From: Stereum hirsutum FP-91666 SS1 | Lineage: Eukaryota > Basidiomycota > Agaricomycetes > Russulales > Stereaceae | NCBI RefSeq assembly: GCF_000264905.1 | Contig: NW_006763158.1 | Location: forward strand, 1 to 64,000 | Length of the DNA: 64,000 nt | Direction: 5' to 3' | Part shown: positions 22,067 to 33,515 of the stretch, in pieces | How the letters are laid out: every line of letters begins with the position of its first letter | How positions within the stretch are numbered: position 1 is the first letter of the stretch | Position numbers and translations under genes: made by a program | The notes under the pieces: model-generated | Told to the model about the DNA's origin: nothing | What the model saw: only the letters and a program-made list of their open reading frames with translations | Databases searched by the model: none

Positions 22067-24008
22067 ATGCCCTCGACAACGCTCTCACAGCTCGCAAAGC
22101 TCATAAGCGACTCCGTCGCAGTTATAGAGTCCTCCTGCGCCAAGAGGGGCGTTGAGGTTCCGAGCCTCGAGTCTCCTTTCGATCCAGCTTCTGAAGCCTT
22201 TCGTGCTGACCCTGCCACGGCCAAGGCCATCAACATCGCGTCCGTCGCTGCACTCCAGCTTAACGCGATAATTCAGCCACCTCATGTCTCGGTCTTCCAA
22301 AAATGCACTGGCGTATGTTCTGATGTACCTTTTCGTCTCTACGTCGTTGCTCACCTGTTGTGCAGCATTTTGAGGCCGCTGCTATTCACGTCTTAGCTGA
22401 GACCAACACAGTTGAGATCCTGAGAGAAGCCGGTCCAAAGGTACGTTTTGATTCCTCATTCTGCCCAAAGGTTCGGTTCTCACCTACTTCTTTTCTGTCT
22501 AGGGTCTGCACGTTAACGATATCTCCAAGAAAAATCAACTGGATCCTCGAAAATCAGGCGAGTATTTGCAGCAGCCTGTCTTGAGCCACTATTGAAGTCA
22601 GTAGTGAATATCCACCAGCCCGACTACTTCGATACCTTGCTACAAGCTTTATGTTCACCGAGATCGAGCCAGATGTATTCGCCAACAATCGGCTTTCTTC
22701 TATGCTTGACACTGGGAAAGCACCGGAGGAGCTGGCAGCGAAGTAAGAGATGTTCCTCTTAATTGGCCTTAGCTCCAGCCTATTGACCTCCGTATAGTCC
22801 TCTCGAAAGACACACAGGATTCGCCGCTCTTATGGCCCACGAGTAAGCACACAGCCCAATTATCAAAAAGTATCAAATTCAGATCGTGATCTCAGATACC
22901 AGGAGGGTGCGGTGGCCATCACTTCTTTGTTGAAGACGTTGAAAGATCCCAAGACTGCCTTCTCGGACGAACCTACTGAATCACCATGGAACGTCGCTAC
23001 GGGGGCCACACTTCCGTACTGGTCGCACATTGAGACTCCGGGAGAAGAAGATCGCTTGCATCGGTTCTCTGCAGTCATGCAGGGAATAGCTGCGATGCTA
23101 CCCCCTGGCGAGATTTTGAAAGGTGACACATTTTACTTTCCTTTCGTCAATGTATGATCGATTATTAATTATTCTCTCTGGCAGGATTCGACTGGAAGAA
23201 GTTGACTTCAGAAGACGTTATTGTAGATGTTGGGTCGGGTGTTGGCGCCATCTCGCTTGTGTTGGCAAAGGAGGTTCCTGATGCTCGAATAATCCTTCAA
23301 GACACGTCACCAGTGCTTGAGCACGCACAGAAGGTATGGTCTCGGCTCTCCCTACCTGCGTCGCGTACCATAAATGACACCGTCGTTTGCTAGGTGTGGA
23401 GTAAGGAATTTCCTGCCGTCGTGGAATCGGGCCGCGTGGTCCTCCAAGGTTGATTTTTCTGCTTTCTCTATGTTCAATTCGCTAATTGTCTACTTTGTGT
23501 TTGATTTATTATAGCACATGATTTCTTCACTCCCCAACCCGCCCACAATGCAACCGTATTCCTCTTAAAACAAATTCTGCACGACTGGTCTGACCCTTAC
23601 GCATCGAAGATTTTGAGCATGTTACGCTCGGCCGCGACCCCGAAAACTAAACTCATAATTGCGGAGTGTCTTGTGTCTTACCCATGCCGCTACGGAGAGG
23701 GTAACAACGACACTATTTCTGTGACCGCCAAGGATGATGCCCCGGCTCCCTTGCTTGCAAACTACGGTCCAATCAACAGCACTGAATATATACTCGACAT
23801 GACGGTACTCTTGCGTTCTCTCGCTCCAGCTGCAGCAAAAAGCTGATGATTCTTATACACCATTCAGATGCTTCTTTTGCATGGCGCTCAAGAGCGTACG
23901 ATTCTCCAGTTCGACAGACTTCTCAAGAAAAGCGGGTGGAAGGCGGTCAGAGTTTATCGATCTAATTCGTCGTTCTTGCATCAGATTGAGGCTGTTCCAG
24001 ACCTTTGA
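22067..24008 (+). CDS. SAM-dependent O-methyltransferase (family 2, basidiomycete secondary metabolism type)
   Basis: Ten exons (22067-22312, 22366-22440, 22503-22557, 22619-22742, 22798-22842, 22896-23122, 23185-23333, 23394-23448, 23515-23804, 23868-24008) join in frame to 468 residues. The first 200 residues are the helical dimerisation domain. VIVDVGSGVGAISLVLAKE is the SAM-binding glycine motif; RIILQDTSPVLEHAQ follows as motif II; LLKQILHDWSD carries the expected catalytic histidine. The ATG at 22067 fits the family start better than the in-frame ATG at 22007. Intron 22558-22618 has a GC donor. The enzyme probably methylates a phenolic hydroxyl. Its head-to-head pairing with the halogenase suggests one pathway to a chlorinated methoxy-aromatic product; order of steps is unknown. 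Confidence 0.93.
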
Positions 24009-25170
24009 CGGTTTTGTGAAATCTTCTCCTTGCTGTGTATGATTGAGTATCGGAAAATTTGAATTCATCCATGTATGAAGTTAGCCACATGCTGCGAATA
24101 TGGATTGTAGGAGATCTTGATGGTTCGAGTCTAATGGTCTAATATACAATTTATGCATTCTGGAGTGATACACAAGAATTTAGTGGCAGCACACAGCCTT
24201 CAGGCCAATAAGAGGAATGGCTGAATTACGTCAGTGAGGCTGGCCAGCAGTCGTTGAAGGTTCATGATGTCTGCGTAAATCGAACCCAGTTAAGGGGCTC
24301 AGCCTCGCGGTATGTGAATCCCGTGGACTGCAGCCTCAGGTTCGGTAGGTTCTCAGTCCAGCCCCCAGACAGGAAGGAAAAAGTGGAACCACTCCAGCAG
24401 GGATATAAATGGCCATAGGCGACAGTGTGTGCTGATTCATACTCGCTCTCGTAGCGAGCAGGGACTTGAGGGGACTTGTAGCACCGCAGTGAAGGGCTCA
24501 GAGGGCCACAGAGTACCTGTTCCTGCAGACTCCCGCCAAAGGTCAGACTCCGCCGACGTGCGCATCTCCTGGCCTCATGAACGACTTGCATGATTGTACA
24601 TGTCACTTGCTGTCATGCTACCATGCCAGAACCACTGTGATCTCGAAAGCACTGCCTCACTAATTTTATCCTCCCTTGTCTCGAACGGGAGAGTACTACT
24701 ATTCAATTAGCTGAAGATTATGCATATCCGAGTCCATCAGTCAACCATGGTCACTTGAAGTTGCATCACTGCTCAGCTTAGACATGTATAATATCTGCTG
24801 CTAGTGAAGTGTCAAGAACTACACCGCAATGGAGCTGCCGGTGGTGCAACGCTTTGGTGCGTAAAAAAAAAATTACTCTCTCTTTTTTTATCCATCCTTA
24901 TCATGGCCACCGTACTTGGGTGTCCCTCGCTGTGCCATTCGACTTTCTCAGCACCTTCGAGCGCTCAATGCTAATGTAAGTGTATCCTCTTTTGATTTTG
25001 GCTGCATCCGCATCCCGAGACTGCCCACTCCCACTTCCAGTAGTATTGCGGTTTATGGCATTCCGCCATCCCAACATTGATCATGTTTCTAAAATGATCA
25101 ATTCCTGACATATTTCTGATGGTAATAACTTCTCAATTCAGGTCTTGCGCTCCGAGTCCCTTGTCTGATA
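24009..25170. other. Intergenic stretch without a convincing gene
   Basis: A minus-strand frame at 24262-24606 is open but has no domain, and its sequence (TTCGATTTAC, GCGAGGCTGAGCC) hints at a tRNA-derived repeat. A run of A9 at about 24867 and a T-rich tract follow. Nothing else is recognised. Confidence 0.4.
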
Positions 25171-25400
25171 ATGGCTTCTTCGTTTCAGAATACCGATGTT
25201 ATTATCGTTGGCGGAGATCCAGGCGGTCTCTTTTCCGCCCAAGCTACTGAATGCCTTGATATCGCAATTCGAGTTATCGACCGGAGGTTTGTATGGCTCA
25301 GTGGGATACTCGGGGAACACTCTGATGGTGTGCTTGAGGTCTCGGATCTGATGTCAGACTTTGATTCGAGGGTACAGCTGCGGTCATCTCCTCAAGTATG
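25171..25400 (+). pseudogene. FAD-dependent monooxygenase (phenol-hydroxylase-like) N-terminal fragment
   Basis: The frame from ATG 25171 reads TDVIIVGGDPGGLFSAQA and IAIRVIDRRF, which is the N-terminal FAD-binding beta-alpha-beta unit of the phenol 2-monooxygenase group. The usual GGGPxG has become GGDPGG, putting an Asp at a glycine position that contacts the FAD phosphates. Downstream, HSDGV recalls the HADG seen in the family, but the rest degenerates and stops near 25517. No catalytic or C-terminal thioredoxin-like part is seen. It is likely a dead gene, possibly once part of the neighbouring halogenase/methyltransferase cluster. Confidence 0.6.
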
Positions 25401-25517
25401 CTCGGCCTCGACGGAGAATCACTGGGGAACAATGCAACCACTGGCACCTCCAAGTTTAGCTATGATGGGATGGCTTGGCTTGTGCTATTATGAATATCTG
25501 ATAACCGAACTTGTCTG

Positions 25518-26741
25518 ACGTCCCTCGAAGCTAAGCTGACCTGCTACTTCATGGGGTCTGGAAAGGTCTGGAGAACTCGCCCAAACACGCAGTTATTAGT
25601 ACAAGTGTGCGTGCTCACCGCACTCCCCGCCACTCAATTCCAAATAAGGAGGCATATATCTCTGTTTGGACACATCTCAGCCAAATGCATCTGTGATGTT
25701 CTGTCATCATTCTCCTCGCAAGATTATCAATTCCATAAGTTATGGAGCAAATTAGCAGCAAATTAGCAACTTCTGAGACAAAGACTGATGTATGATTCGC
25801 CACATCGGAGTTCGATAGCCAAATATAAATGATTGCGATGCACAGGCGTGATATCCATTAACTCAGAGATGGTATCATTCTTGGTATCGTCATAGCGCCG
25901 ATGGAACACGATTAAATCCCTACCCCAGAATTCACAGCAGCCATGATGAACCGAATCTGCACCGGTTCGTGTTCCGGTCTGTGAGTGGAAGCATGCAGGC
26001 GTTGGCGTTTCATTAGTAATGCCGAATGGAGTAGCTCTTTCATGCGCTTCTAGAATGGGGTCACATAAAGGTACTGAGGAGAATTACGGCCGATGGACGT
26101 TTAGACCAGATTCCCTCGACTCCAAACCCATTAACGCGGCATATCGTAGTGTGGTGCAGGAACCATGTCAAATTTTTCTTCGACCCTTCCTCCCATTCCC
26201 TCTGATATTGCGAACATGTAAGTGCCAAACCAGACTTTTGAACGTCTCAAAAAAAAACACTCACCAATGTTACAGCTCAGCCCCAGTGAGAACACCCTCG
26301 GAGCCCAGCGGAGCGCAAGGGAGAGACGTGTGGATTCGACGGAGGTCTGCGGATGTGGGCGGATATGTTTGGCGCGTCTCTTTCGAGTGGCACAACAGGG
26401 CTCCGCTTTCCGCTACCATCCTTTCTGTACATCTAGATGTATCCAATAGCTTGAAAAACGAGATCTTGAGAGCTTTTGGCCGCGTGATTTGTCAGAAACT
26501 TTATCTGCCGCCTTGAGTCGTTTTCGAACCTAAGTCCGTCGTTTCTGCTGCTTGCTTGCTTGGCCAATATTCTTTCTTGCCTGCCGTGAACTCAAGATAC
26601 CTCACTCTGTGAAACACACATATCTAGTTCTAATATTGGTGTGTATGCAATGAAATACTGAGTTCCTTCTGGGATGTCCCTAACTACACTCGAAGTCTTG
26701 TGTCTTACTAGTTTGCTCGGACTATTGGGCCACAGCAAGCG
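25518..26741. other. Stretch before the Tnp2 element, no supported gene
   Basis: The 165-codon plus frame at 26019-26516 has no recognisable domain and biased composition. I could not find terminal repeats that would mark the left end of the following transposon. Confidence 0.4.
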
Positions 26742-29700
26742 ATGCCTCCAGCAGATCCTGTATCTGAGCTCTTCTATTGTGGTTGCTTGAAATGCCGATC
26801 TGAAAACAATCTCTGGCGCCGTCGTTCACTGTGGTACAAGCATAAGAAACAACGGGAGATACAGCAGCGTAGTGGGGTTATACCGCTACCCAACCCGAGG
26901 CACGCTAAACCCACCATATCACTGACGAAGATTCACGACAGACGCAATATCATAAGAGCTCCAACACAAGGTATGTTGACTTGATTGTGATTCAGGGCCA
27001 TTGGAACATTAATTGTGACATGCAAAATTTCTATTAGCATCATCAAGCGGAGTGGAGGTAGAAGACGGCTCAGACCACAATGAGGATATAAACGCAAACG
27101 AAACCGAGGTTAGTGAGAGTAAGCAGCCCCTCTGCACAGTTTGGAACACTCAACATCGTATTGATTGTCGTACAGGATGGTCCCAGGAGCGATGCGGAAG
27201 GCGAGGAGCCAGGCGCAATGGAAGTCGAACCAGCACAGGGTGGAGGGGTATGTCTGACTTTCTTGAGTGCCCAGCATCTCGATTATCACTGTACGCCTTC
27301 TGACTGCACAATATGTCTTCACCAACAGGTAAACCTGGATGATATGGACGAGGCGGAGATGGAGGAGGATCACCCGCATCCGAGGAATGTAATTGAGGTT
27401 TGTCTTGCTGCCATTTAAATTCAAACCTCCGCCGCTGCGATTATAACTGAACATTTGTGCAGGATGAAGAACTCGATCTATCCGGCGACGAAATCAATCA
27501 TGTTGAGGGCGACCCCAATCTGGTTTGTGTTTCATCTGCTCCATGTAACCGTTCCGAGTCACTCACACCGTACAAATACTAGCGCGACCCAGATCCCGAA
27601 GATGATGATATCACCTTCCTAGATTATTTCATGAATGGTGCTGAATACGAACCTGGGAATGCCGAAGACGACGTCGAAGAACCTCCAGCTCCCGAAGGCG
27701 ACGACCCTGCCAATGCAGATGACCTCCCAGTGTATTCTAGAATACGCTCCGTTCACCGTGCCCTTCAGTATATCCATGCCCTAAGGAACTCCAGCCTGGA
27801 CGATTCTGCGATGGCCGAGGACGATATTGAGCGACTCAGAAATCCCCTCGAGGAAGAAGTTACGCTTAACGACCCCGATGAACGTTACGCTGTCGATCTC
27901 TACATTTCACTCACCGATGGCGATACCTCTGATGAATCGTATACAAAAGCTCGGGACGCCTATCACCGCCATCCGAACCACTCCGAAATTCTCTCTCTCC
28001 ACTCCGTCAAGCGAAAAATCTCGGACATTACAGGGATTACTTCCATCATACACGACATGTGCCCCAACATCTGTCATGCATACACGGGGCCGCTCGCCGA
28101 CCTCGATAACTGCCAAATCTGCGGTGAGCCACGGCGAGACGATTCTGGCCGCCCTCGACTTCAATTCCATACCTACCCATTTGGGCCACAGGTGCAGGCA
28201 CGCTATCGCTCGCCCAAGGCAGCGGAGGAGATGCACTACCTCGGAAGGGAGATGGAGTTCGTCGCGGAAAGGATTCGCGCATCGGGAAGGCTCAGCCAGT
28301 TCGATGATATCTGCTACGGTGCCGATGTCTGGGAGGAATACGAGCGTGGCGCGATTGGGCCAAACGACACGCTTGCCATTCTTTCAATGGACGGAGCGCA
28401 GTTGTACAAGAACAAGGAGTCAAATTGCTGGATCTATATCTGGATTCTCGTGAACGTGTCGCCTCTGAAACGGTACAAGAAGGCGTACATCATACCTGGA
28501 GCTATTATTCCTGGACCTGGAAAGCCAAAATTAGCGGACTCGTATATATTTCCTGGCCTTCAACATTTTATCGCGCTTCAGAGGGAGGGTCTTACGATCT
28601 GGGATGCATCGACGAGCGCCACATTCATCTCTCGACCATACCTCCTTCTTGCCACTGCTGATGCTGTCGGTGCTCCGGCTTTTCATGGAGGTGTTGGTCA
28701 CCACGGAAGGCGGGGCTGTAGGGAAGGGTGCATCAGGATTGGACGCCGGAAACCGGATGGGTCGCATTACTACGCTGCATGTCTCAAACCACATGGATAT
28801 GCCGTCGAAGGCTGCACTCATGAAGACGTCGACCCAGCAAATATCAACTATTCCACAGAGGAGCAACTCTTGGAGAGTATGAAATATCTTGTGGCCTCCA
28901 CGAATGCCACCGAATACCAGCGCCGCCGTCTAGAGACTGGGTATACCCGCCCAAGTATTTTCTGGGGCATGACTCGCCGATCATCCCTACTTCGTCTCTT
29001 TCCCGGGGACATCATGCACCTCCTTGGCCTCAATATTCCCGATCTCTTCATTCATCTTTGGCGGGGACTCTTTTACTGCGACACCGACCTAGGTGATAAC
29101 AAAAACACGTGGGAATGGGTGGTCTTAGTAGGAGATGTGTGGAAGCTGCTTGGGAAAGAGATTGGCGAGGCGCGCCGATTTTTTCCTGGATCCTTCGACC
29201 GTCCTCCTCGTAACCCAGCCGAAAAAATCAATAGCGGTTACAAGTGTTGGGAGTTCATCCACCTCTTTTACGGTATCCTCCCGGGATTTCTCCACGGTAT
29301 TCTTCCCGACTTATACTGGCGGCACTTCTGTAAACTTGTGACCGCTGCACGCATCATCTTTCAGCCCAAGGTCCACCGTACGCAACTGGAATTCGCCTGT
29401 CATCTTCTTCGTCAGTTTAGTTACGAGTACGAGATCATCTATGTCCGCCGAAAGATCTCTCGACTTCACTTCGTCCCACAATGCATGCACGGGCTGGGCC
29501 ACCTCTCTCCTTCCACCATTCGTATTGGACCCCTTCCCCTTTCTTGTCAATTCCCAATTGAGCGCACCATAGGAGATTTGGGTGCAGAGCTACGTCAGCC
29601 GTCCAATCCTTTTGCGAACCTTGCAAAACGGGCTCTACGCCGTGCACAGGTCAACGGTCTCAAGGCCATGGTCCCTGATCTGGCTCCCGACAAATCAATC

Positions 29701-30327
29701 GTCTCCGCCATAATGCCCTCACAAGACCTCGGTGACGGCTACTATCTCTTGCATCCACGAGACACTCGAGTCCATCTGGCAACCCCAGCGGAGACCGATG
29801 CAATTATGGCCTTCTTTACTCATATCGAAAACCATGGAGTGGATTCAACCAATATTACTCGGTGGGCCCGTCTTCGTCTTCCGAATGGGCATGTTGCTCG
29901 AACGGCTTGGAAGGAGAAAGCCAATGCAACGACCCGTGAGGCGCGAAATGTAAAGGTGAGCAATCATTTCAGAATATTGTCTATTCACCTGGATCTTATG
30001 CATTGATTGCAGTTCATTCATGCTGGACGCATACGCTATGGTGAAGTACAGTTCTACTTTCACTGCGAGGGCCATGGTCTGGCCATGGTGTCCTTGTATG
30101 GGCAGGAGAATGATTTCCTCCGGGAAAATTCATCTCAAGCAGTGTGGGCATGTGGAGCACTTACGGGTACGTTGGTTGTGATTGAGGCCAAGAAGGTCCT
30201 CTGCGGGGTTGCCATGATACCCCATACTTTCGGCGGTCTTGAGGGAGTTCGGCTTTACCTTGCATACGATAAGATGGGCTCGGACATGGCAGGCCTACAG
30301 GATATGGGTGATGATGAGATAGAGTAG
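26742..30327 (+). CDS. Tnp2-type transposase (CACTA/Plavaka-like, basidiomycete)
   Basis: Seven exons (26742-26970, 27038-27108, 27176-27247, 27329-27397, 27463-27522, 27583-29955, 30013-30327) join in frame to 1062 residues. The N-terminus has a C-x-C zinc-finger-like CGCLKCRS, followed by acidic linkers in four small exons. The long exon holds the Tnp2 core: LADLDNCQICGEPR, ILSMDGAQLYKNKESNCWIY, YKKAYIIPGAIIPGPGKPK, and later DIMHLLGLNIPDL and HFVPQCMHGLGHL. It catalyses cut-and-paste transposition by analogy with CACTA transposases. No stop or shift breaks it, so it could be active. Terminal repeats were not identified. The small ORF at 30528 on the same strand is probably part of the same element. 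Confidence 0.93.
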
Positions 30328-30527
30328 TTAATGGATTAATGGAACTAGTCATTTGTGAAATCCTATTATGGGTGTTATAGCAGGCGGTGAATGAAGCGAT
30401 AGTTACGTGGTAAAATACTGGCAGTGACAAGGGTGAAGCCTCTCAAACAACGGTAACGGCCGGGCGGAGTTTGAATTGGATACACCGTTTTATTTTCTTT
30501 GCATTCCGGGTCTCTCTCGAGCTTGCA

Positions 30528-31115
30528 ATGGCCACTCTGTCAGAAGCCCAACGTCTGGCACTCCGAACCTTCATTCAACAAATAGTTGGACCCACTCCCA
30601 ACCTCGAGCTTGACGGCCGTTTTATTCCCCATATTATCGACTACAACTGGGAGCCACAATATGTCTGGTTTTCTCCTTGTGGTGGGGCCATTGTCACAAT
30701 CATGCTTCTATTTGAGGCAGGAAACATGCATGATGGTCGCTATGCAGCTCTGGTTTGTCCCCGTCATCTTCCAATTAATCACTGTCATATATTCAGACAT
30801 CTCATTCATTTTTTTCAGTGTAACTGTTACGCGAGTACACATTGCTACTTCCTTACACCAATACTTCCGCCTCAAACCCGTGCAAGCATCATTTCATACC
30901 GTGCATTGTTGGAGAGGAGACAAGTTACCCTGCTGAGACAATCAGAGAGGGTTAGAGAGCGGGTCCTATATGCAAACCTTGCATCTTCATCGGAATGGGG
31001 AAGGTTGCCACCGTCGGAGGAGCAGGATGAAAGTGTTGTGCATTACGAGTCAGAAACAGAGCGGACTGACCCCGAACCTAGCAGTGATGAATCGGAGAGC
31101 TCATGGGAATATTAG
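30528..31115 (+). CDS. Small uncharacterised accessory protein of the Tnp2 element
   Basis: Two exons (30528-30752 and 30819-31115) join in frame to 173 residues across a 66-bp GT-AG intron. I chose the ATG at 30528 (MATLSEAQRLALRTF); an upstream in-frame start at 30471 would add a non-family-looking lead. The middle is cysteine/histidine-bearing (CNCYASTHCYF), then a basic helix (RALLERRQVTLLRQSERVRE) and a very acidic tail ending SSDESESSWEY. It lies 200 bp after the transposase on the same strand. The family is not recognised; DNA-binding or a regulatory partner of the transposase is a guess. Confidence 0.65.
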   Translation: MATLSEAQRLALRTFIQQIVGPTPNLELDGRFIPHIIDYNWEPQYVWFSPCGGAIVTIMLLFEAGNMHDGRYAALVCPRHLPINHCHIFRHLIHFFQCNCYASTHCYFLTPILPPQTRASIISYRALLERRQVTLLRQSERVRERVLYANLASSSEWGRLPPSEEQDESVVHYESETERTDPEPSSDESESSWEY

Positions 31116-31302
31116 CAGGCTCCGTAAAGTATGTAAACAAATATTGTGTTCAATGTAATCTACATTGGCCACTTCGACAAACAGGCAAAGTCCTAATTAT
31201 AGTATGCTAGCCTAAGTAGATCAAGATCAAGACAAAAAGCATGAATCAAAGCAGTAAGATAACTGGAAAAACAGAACAGAGGGCACTTAGAAAGCAAACT
31301 TA

Positions 31303-33000
31303 TCACAGAGATTGGGCAAATGTAGCACGGTCACTCTCCAACTCGGAAACCTTCGAAAACAAACCCCACGCCTGTTGAATCCGACCCTCCGAAGTACCAT
31401 CTAGCTCAGCCCTCTCCTCATCGGGCACATCTTTTGAGAGCCGAAACTTGTGCCGTACCCAGCGAAACAAACCACCAGGGATATACTGTGTTATGCTATA
31501 ACGGCGCTCACCCTTCTGAATGCATGTGTTGCCATGCTGAAGAGTGGCAGACGGTACATGCACGGTCCACCCAGATGGAAACTCCACAATCAGTTTGAGA
31601 TCGTATAGTACAAAGTGACCACCCTTCTTGTGATCATAAGGTCCCAAGGACGTCACACCGCACATCACCAGCGGTGAATTAAGGTTGTCGACGTGATTTT
31701 TTGAGGTCGAACTTGGGCCCATGTTGATAGTAGATGTTGTATATATCGAATTGCCGTACGGTCGGTCCAGATGTGGTTCGTGAGCTCGGAGTTCATTAAC
31801 ATTGGTCCTACAATAGTCGTAAAGTTTGGGAGAGTAGAAGTTGAAGAGAGCTATGACAATATATTAGTATCGAGACGCATGGACCTAGAAAGGCGAAGAC
31901 TACCATACCATCTTGATGTCCTGCGATACGCTTGACCGCTTCATGGTTTCGAAGGATATCAGCCGCAACGGGATGCCGAACCTTCAAATTTCCTGCCCTC
32001 TACACATACCTACATCAGTCGAGAGATATTGAAGGTTACCAGCAAGACAATGTACCAGGCGTCCATTACCAAGAGTGCCACCAATCGAAACAAAGGGGTA
32101 CTTCCCACGTCGATGATCTCGCTCGCCTGCCAGCCAACTTACACTCTCATTGTCTCTCACATCATCTATTACATCCGCGAGTTCAGACATCGACTCATCC
32201 CAAGCGCGTCGGTCGGGGCTGCTGCTGTCAGGGCCTGGAGCAAATGTCGACAAGATGATGTCGTTTTTGTCGGTAATTATGAGAGGTTGTCTGTGACAAG
32301 TCTGATCAGGTTGTACACCAAGGGCGAGACAAGTCAGGGTGTACTTACAAGTCTGGGTTTCGGATGACAGAGAAGTCGGGGTGGGCCATCTGGAGCTCAG
32401 CCAAAGACGGCACCGAGCGGCCTGTAGGTCGATTCACCCCGACATTAGCGTATCGCGCGATGGTTAAAGCGGTCAGGACAAAGGAGGCCTTGATGATTTT
32501 GGGCCGTGCGTATTTGTTGGAGACGGAAGAGCGAGTTTTGCGGCGCTCCTGTAGCGGGTCGAAGGTATGTTCCTTGGTAGCTCCCTTGGCCCGGTCCTTG
32601 GCCCTCTTCTTCACATTCCTCTTTGCGTTCCGAGAGAGCTCCGAGGCGGGCATCATAAAAGAAAGACCCTGGAGCCGGTTCGAGACCTCTTGGAGGGTCC
32701 GCAGAGTGGGATCGTAGATATCGGGGCGGGTGCTCGAGGGTGGCGGTGGCGTGGGAGGGGGAGTCGATCGCCGAGATGATGCGGGTGTGAACTCCGGAGA
32801 CGCCTCTTCGCTGTATGTACGGGTGATTTCGTTGTCGATGGCGCGCTGGAGCAGCGGACGTGCATCAACGTTGACCTGCACCACAGTGGCATCGCCCCAT
32901 GCGGAATATCGACGACCACTGCGAGTCTAAGCAGGAATGAGCCATTGAAGAGGAAGCAGAGATGAGAAATAGGACATACCGTAAGGCCAGTCAAGCACAT
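31303..33000 (-). CDS. Predicted 2OG/Fe(II) dioxygenase-like protein resembling fungal TET/JBP-type enzymes
   Basis: Five exons (33000-32980, 32926-32349, 32290-32040, 31992-31909, 31850-31303) join in frame to 493 residues. The N-terminal half is Ser/Pro- and Lys/Arg-rich (NAKRNVKKRAKDRAK), suggesting nuclear or DNA contact. Then HRRGKYPFVSIGGTLGNGR, an exon with VKRIAGHQDG, and the C-terminal domain. There, KNHVDNL supplies an HxD pair, LQHGN about 54 residues later a second histidine, and GERRYSITQY an arginine about 11 residues after it. That H-x-D...H...R order and spacing are those of the double-stranded beta-helix oxygenases. Known fungal TET/JBP expansions are linked to DNA transposons, and this gene sits 0.2 kb from a Tnp2 element. 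Oxidation of 5-methylcytosine is an inference, not shown. Confidence 0.6.
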
Positions 33001-33079
33001 GACCGTACAATGTGCTCTTCTCCTTGTGCAGGGTTAAATAAAGATTAAACCTGTGAAAGAACCCCGTTCAATTGGTACA

Positions 33080-33515
33080 TCTTGACTGCGTAAAATACGG
33101 TGAAACTCAGAAAATGCGTCGAGCACATGTGGACAAGTCACGATTTGTGCGTTGTGTGTAAAACAGCGTATTCGGCGGCCAGTCGACACGCAAAGCACAC
33201 ATACAAGGTCCCAGCGATTAAGAGATATATAGGGGATGGCTGCCAGATGCGCTACACGCGTGGACAATGTTCAAGCAGCTACCAGACGCGTAGAAATGCC
33301 AGAATACGCGTCGAGCGAGTGCGCTGTATTGTGAAGGAGCGCCATCGCTGGGCCACTCGACGCGCAAAACGCGCGTATAAAGTCCGCGCAGAAAAATATG
33401 GTCGGTAGACGCGTCAAACGCGTGCACAAAGCTCCCCCGGATACTAGACACGTAGAATGTAGCTCCGCGACGCGTTAAACACGCGTATCCAGTCCCGTAC
33501 AGGACCTCAATGGAC
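33080..33515. repeat. Degenerate repeat array rich in ACGCGT
   Basis: Seven exact ACGCGT hexamers fall between about 33256 and 33490. Four longer units can be aligned (near 33182, 33358, 33409 and 33468) with a consensus close to CGACGCGTAAAACGCG followed by CGTATAAAGTCC. Units vary in spacing. ACGCGT is the MluI cell-cycle box bound by MBF in yeasts, but in this setting, upstream of the dioxygenase gene and at the far side of a transposon neighbourhood, subterminal transposase-binding sites are equally possible. Confidence 0.75.

Noticed and set aside
26019..26516. 165-codon plus ORF
   Set aside because: No recognisable family, unusual composition, no splice partners.
26600..31300. CACTA-type terminal repeats around the Tnp2 element
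   Set aside because: Scanned both sides by eye for CACTA/TAGTG or longer inverted repeats and found none convincing.
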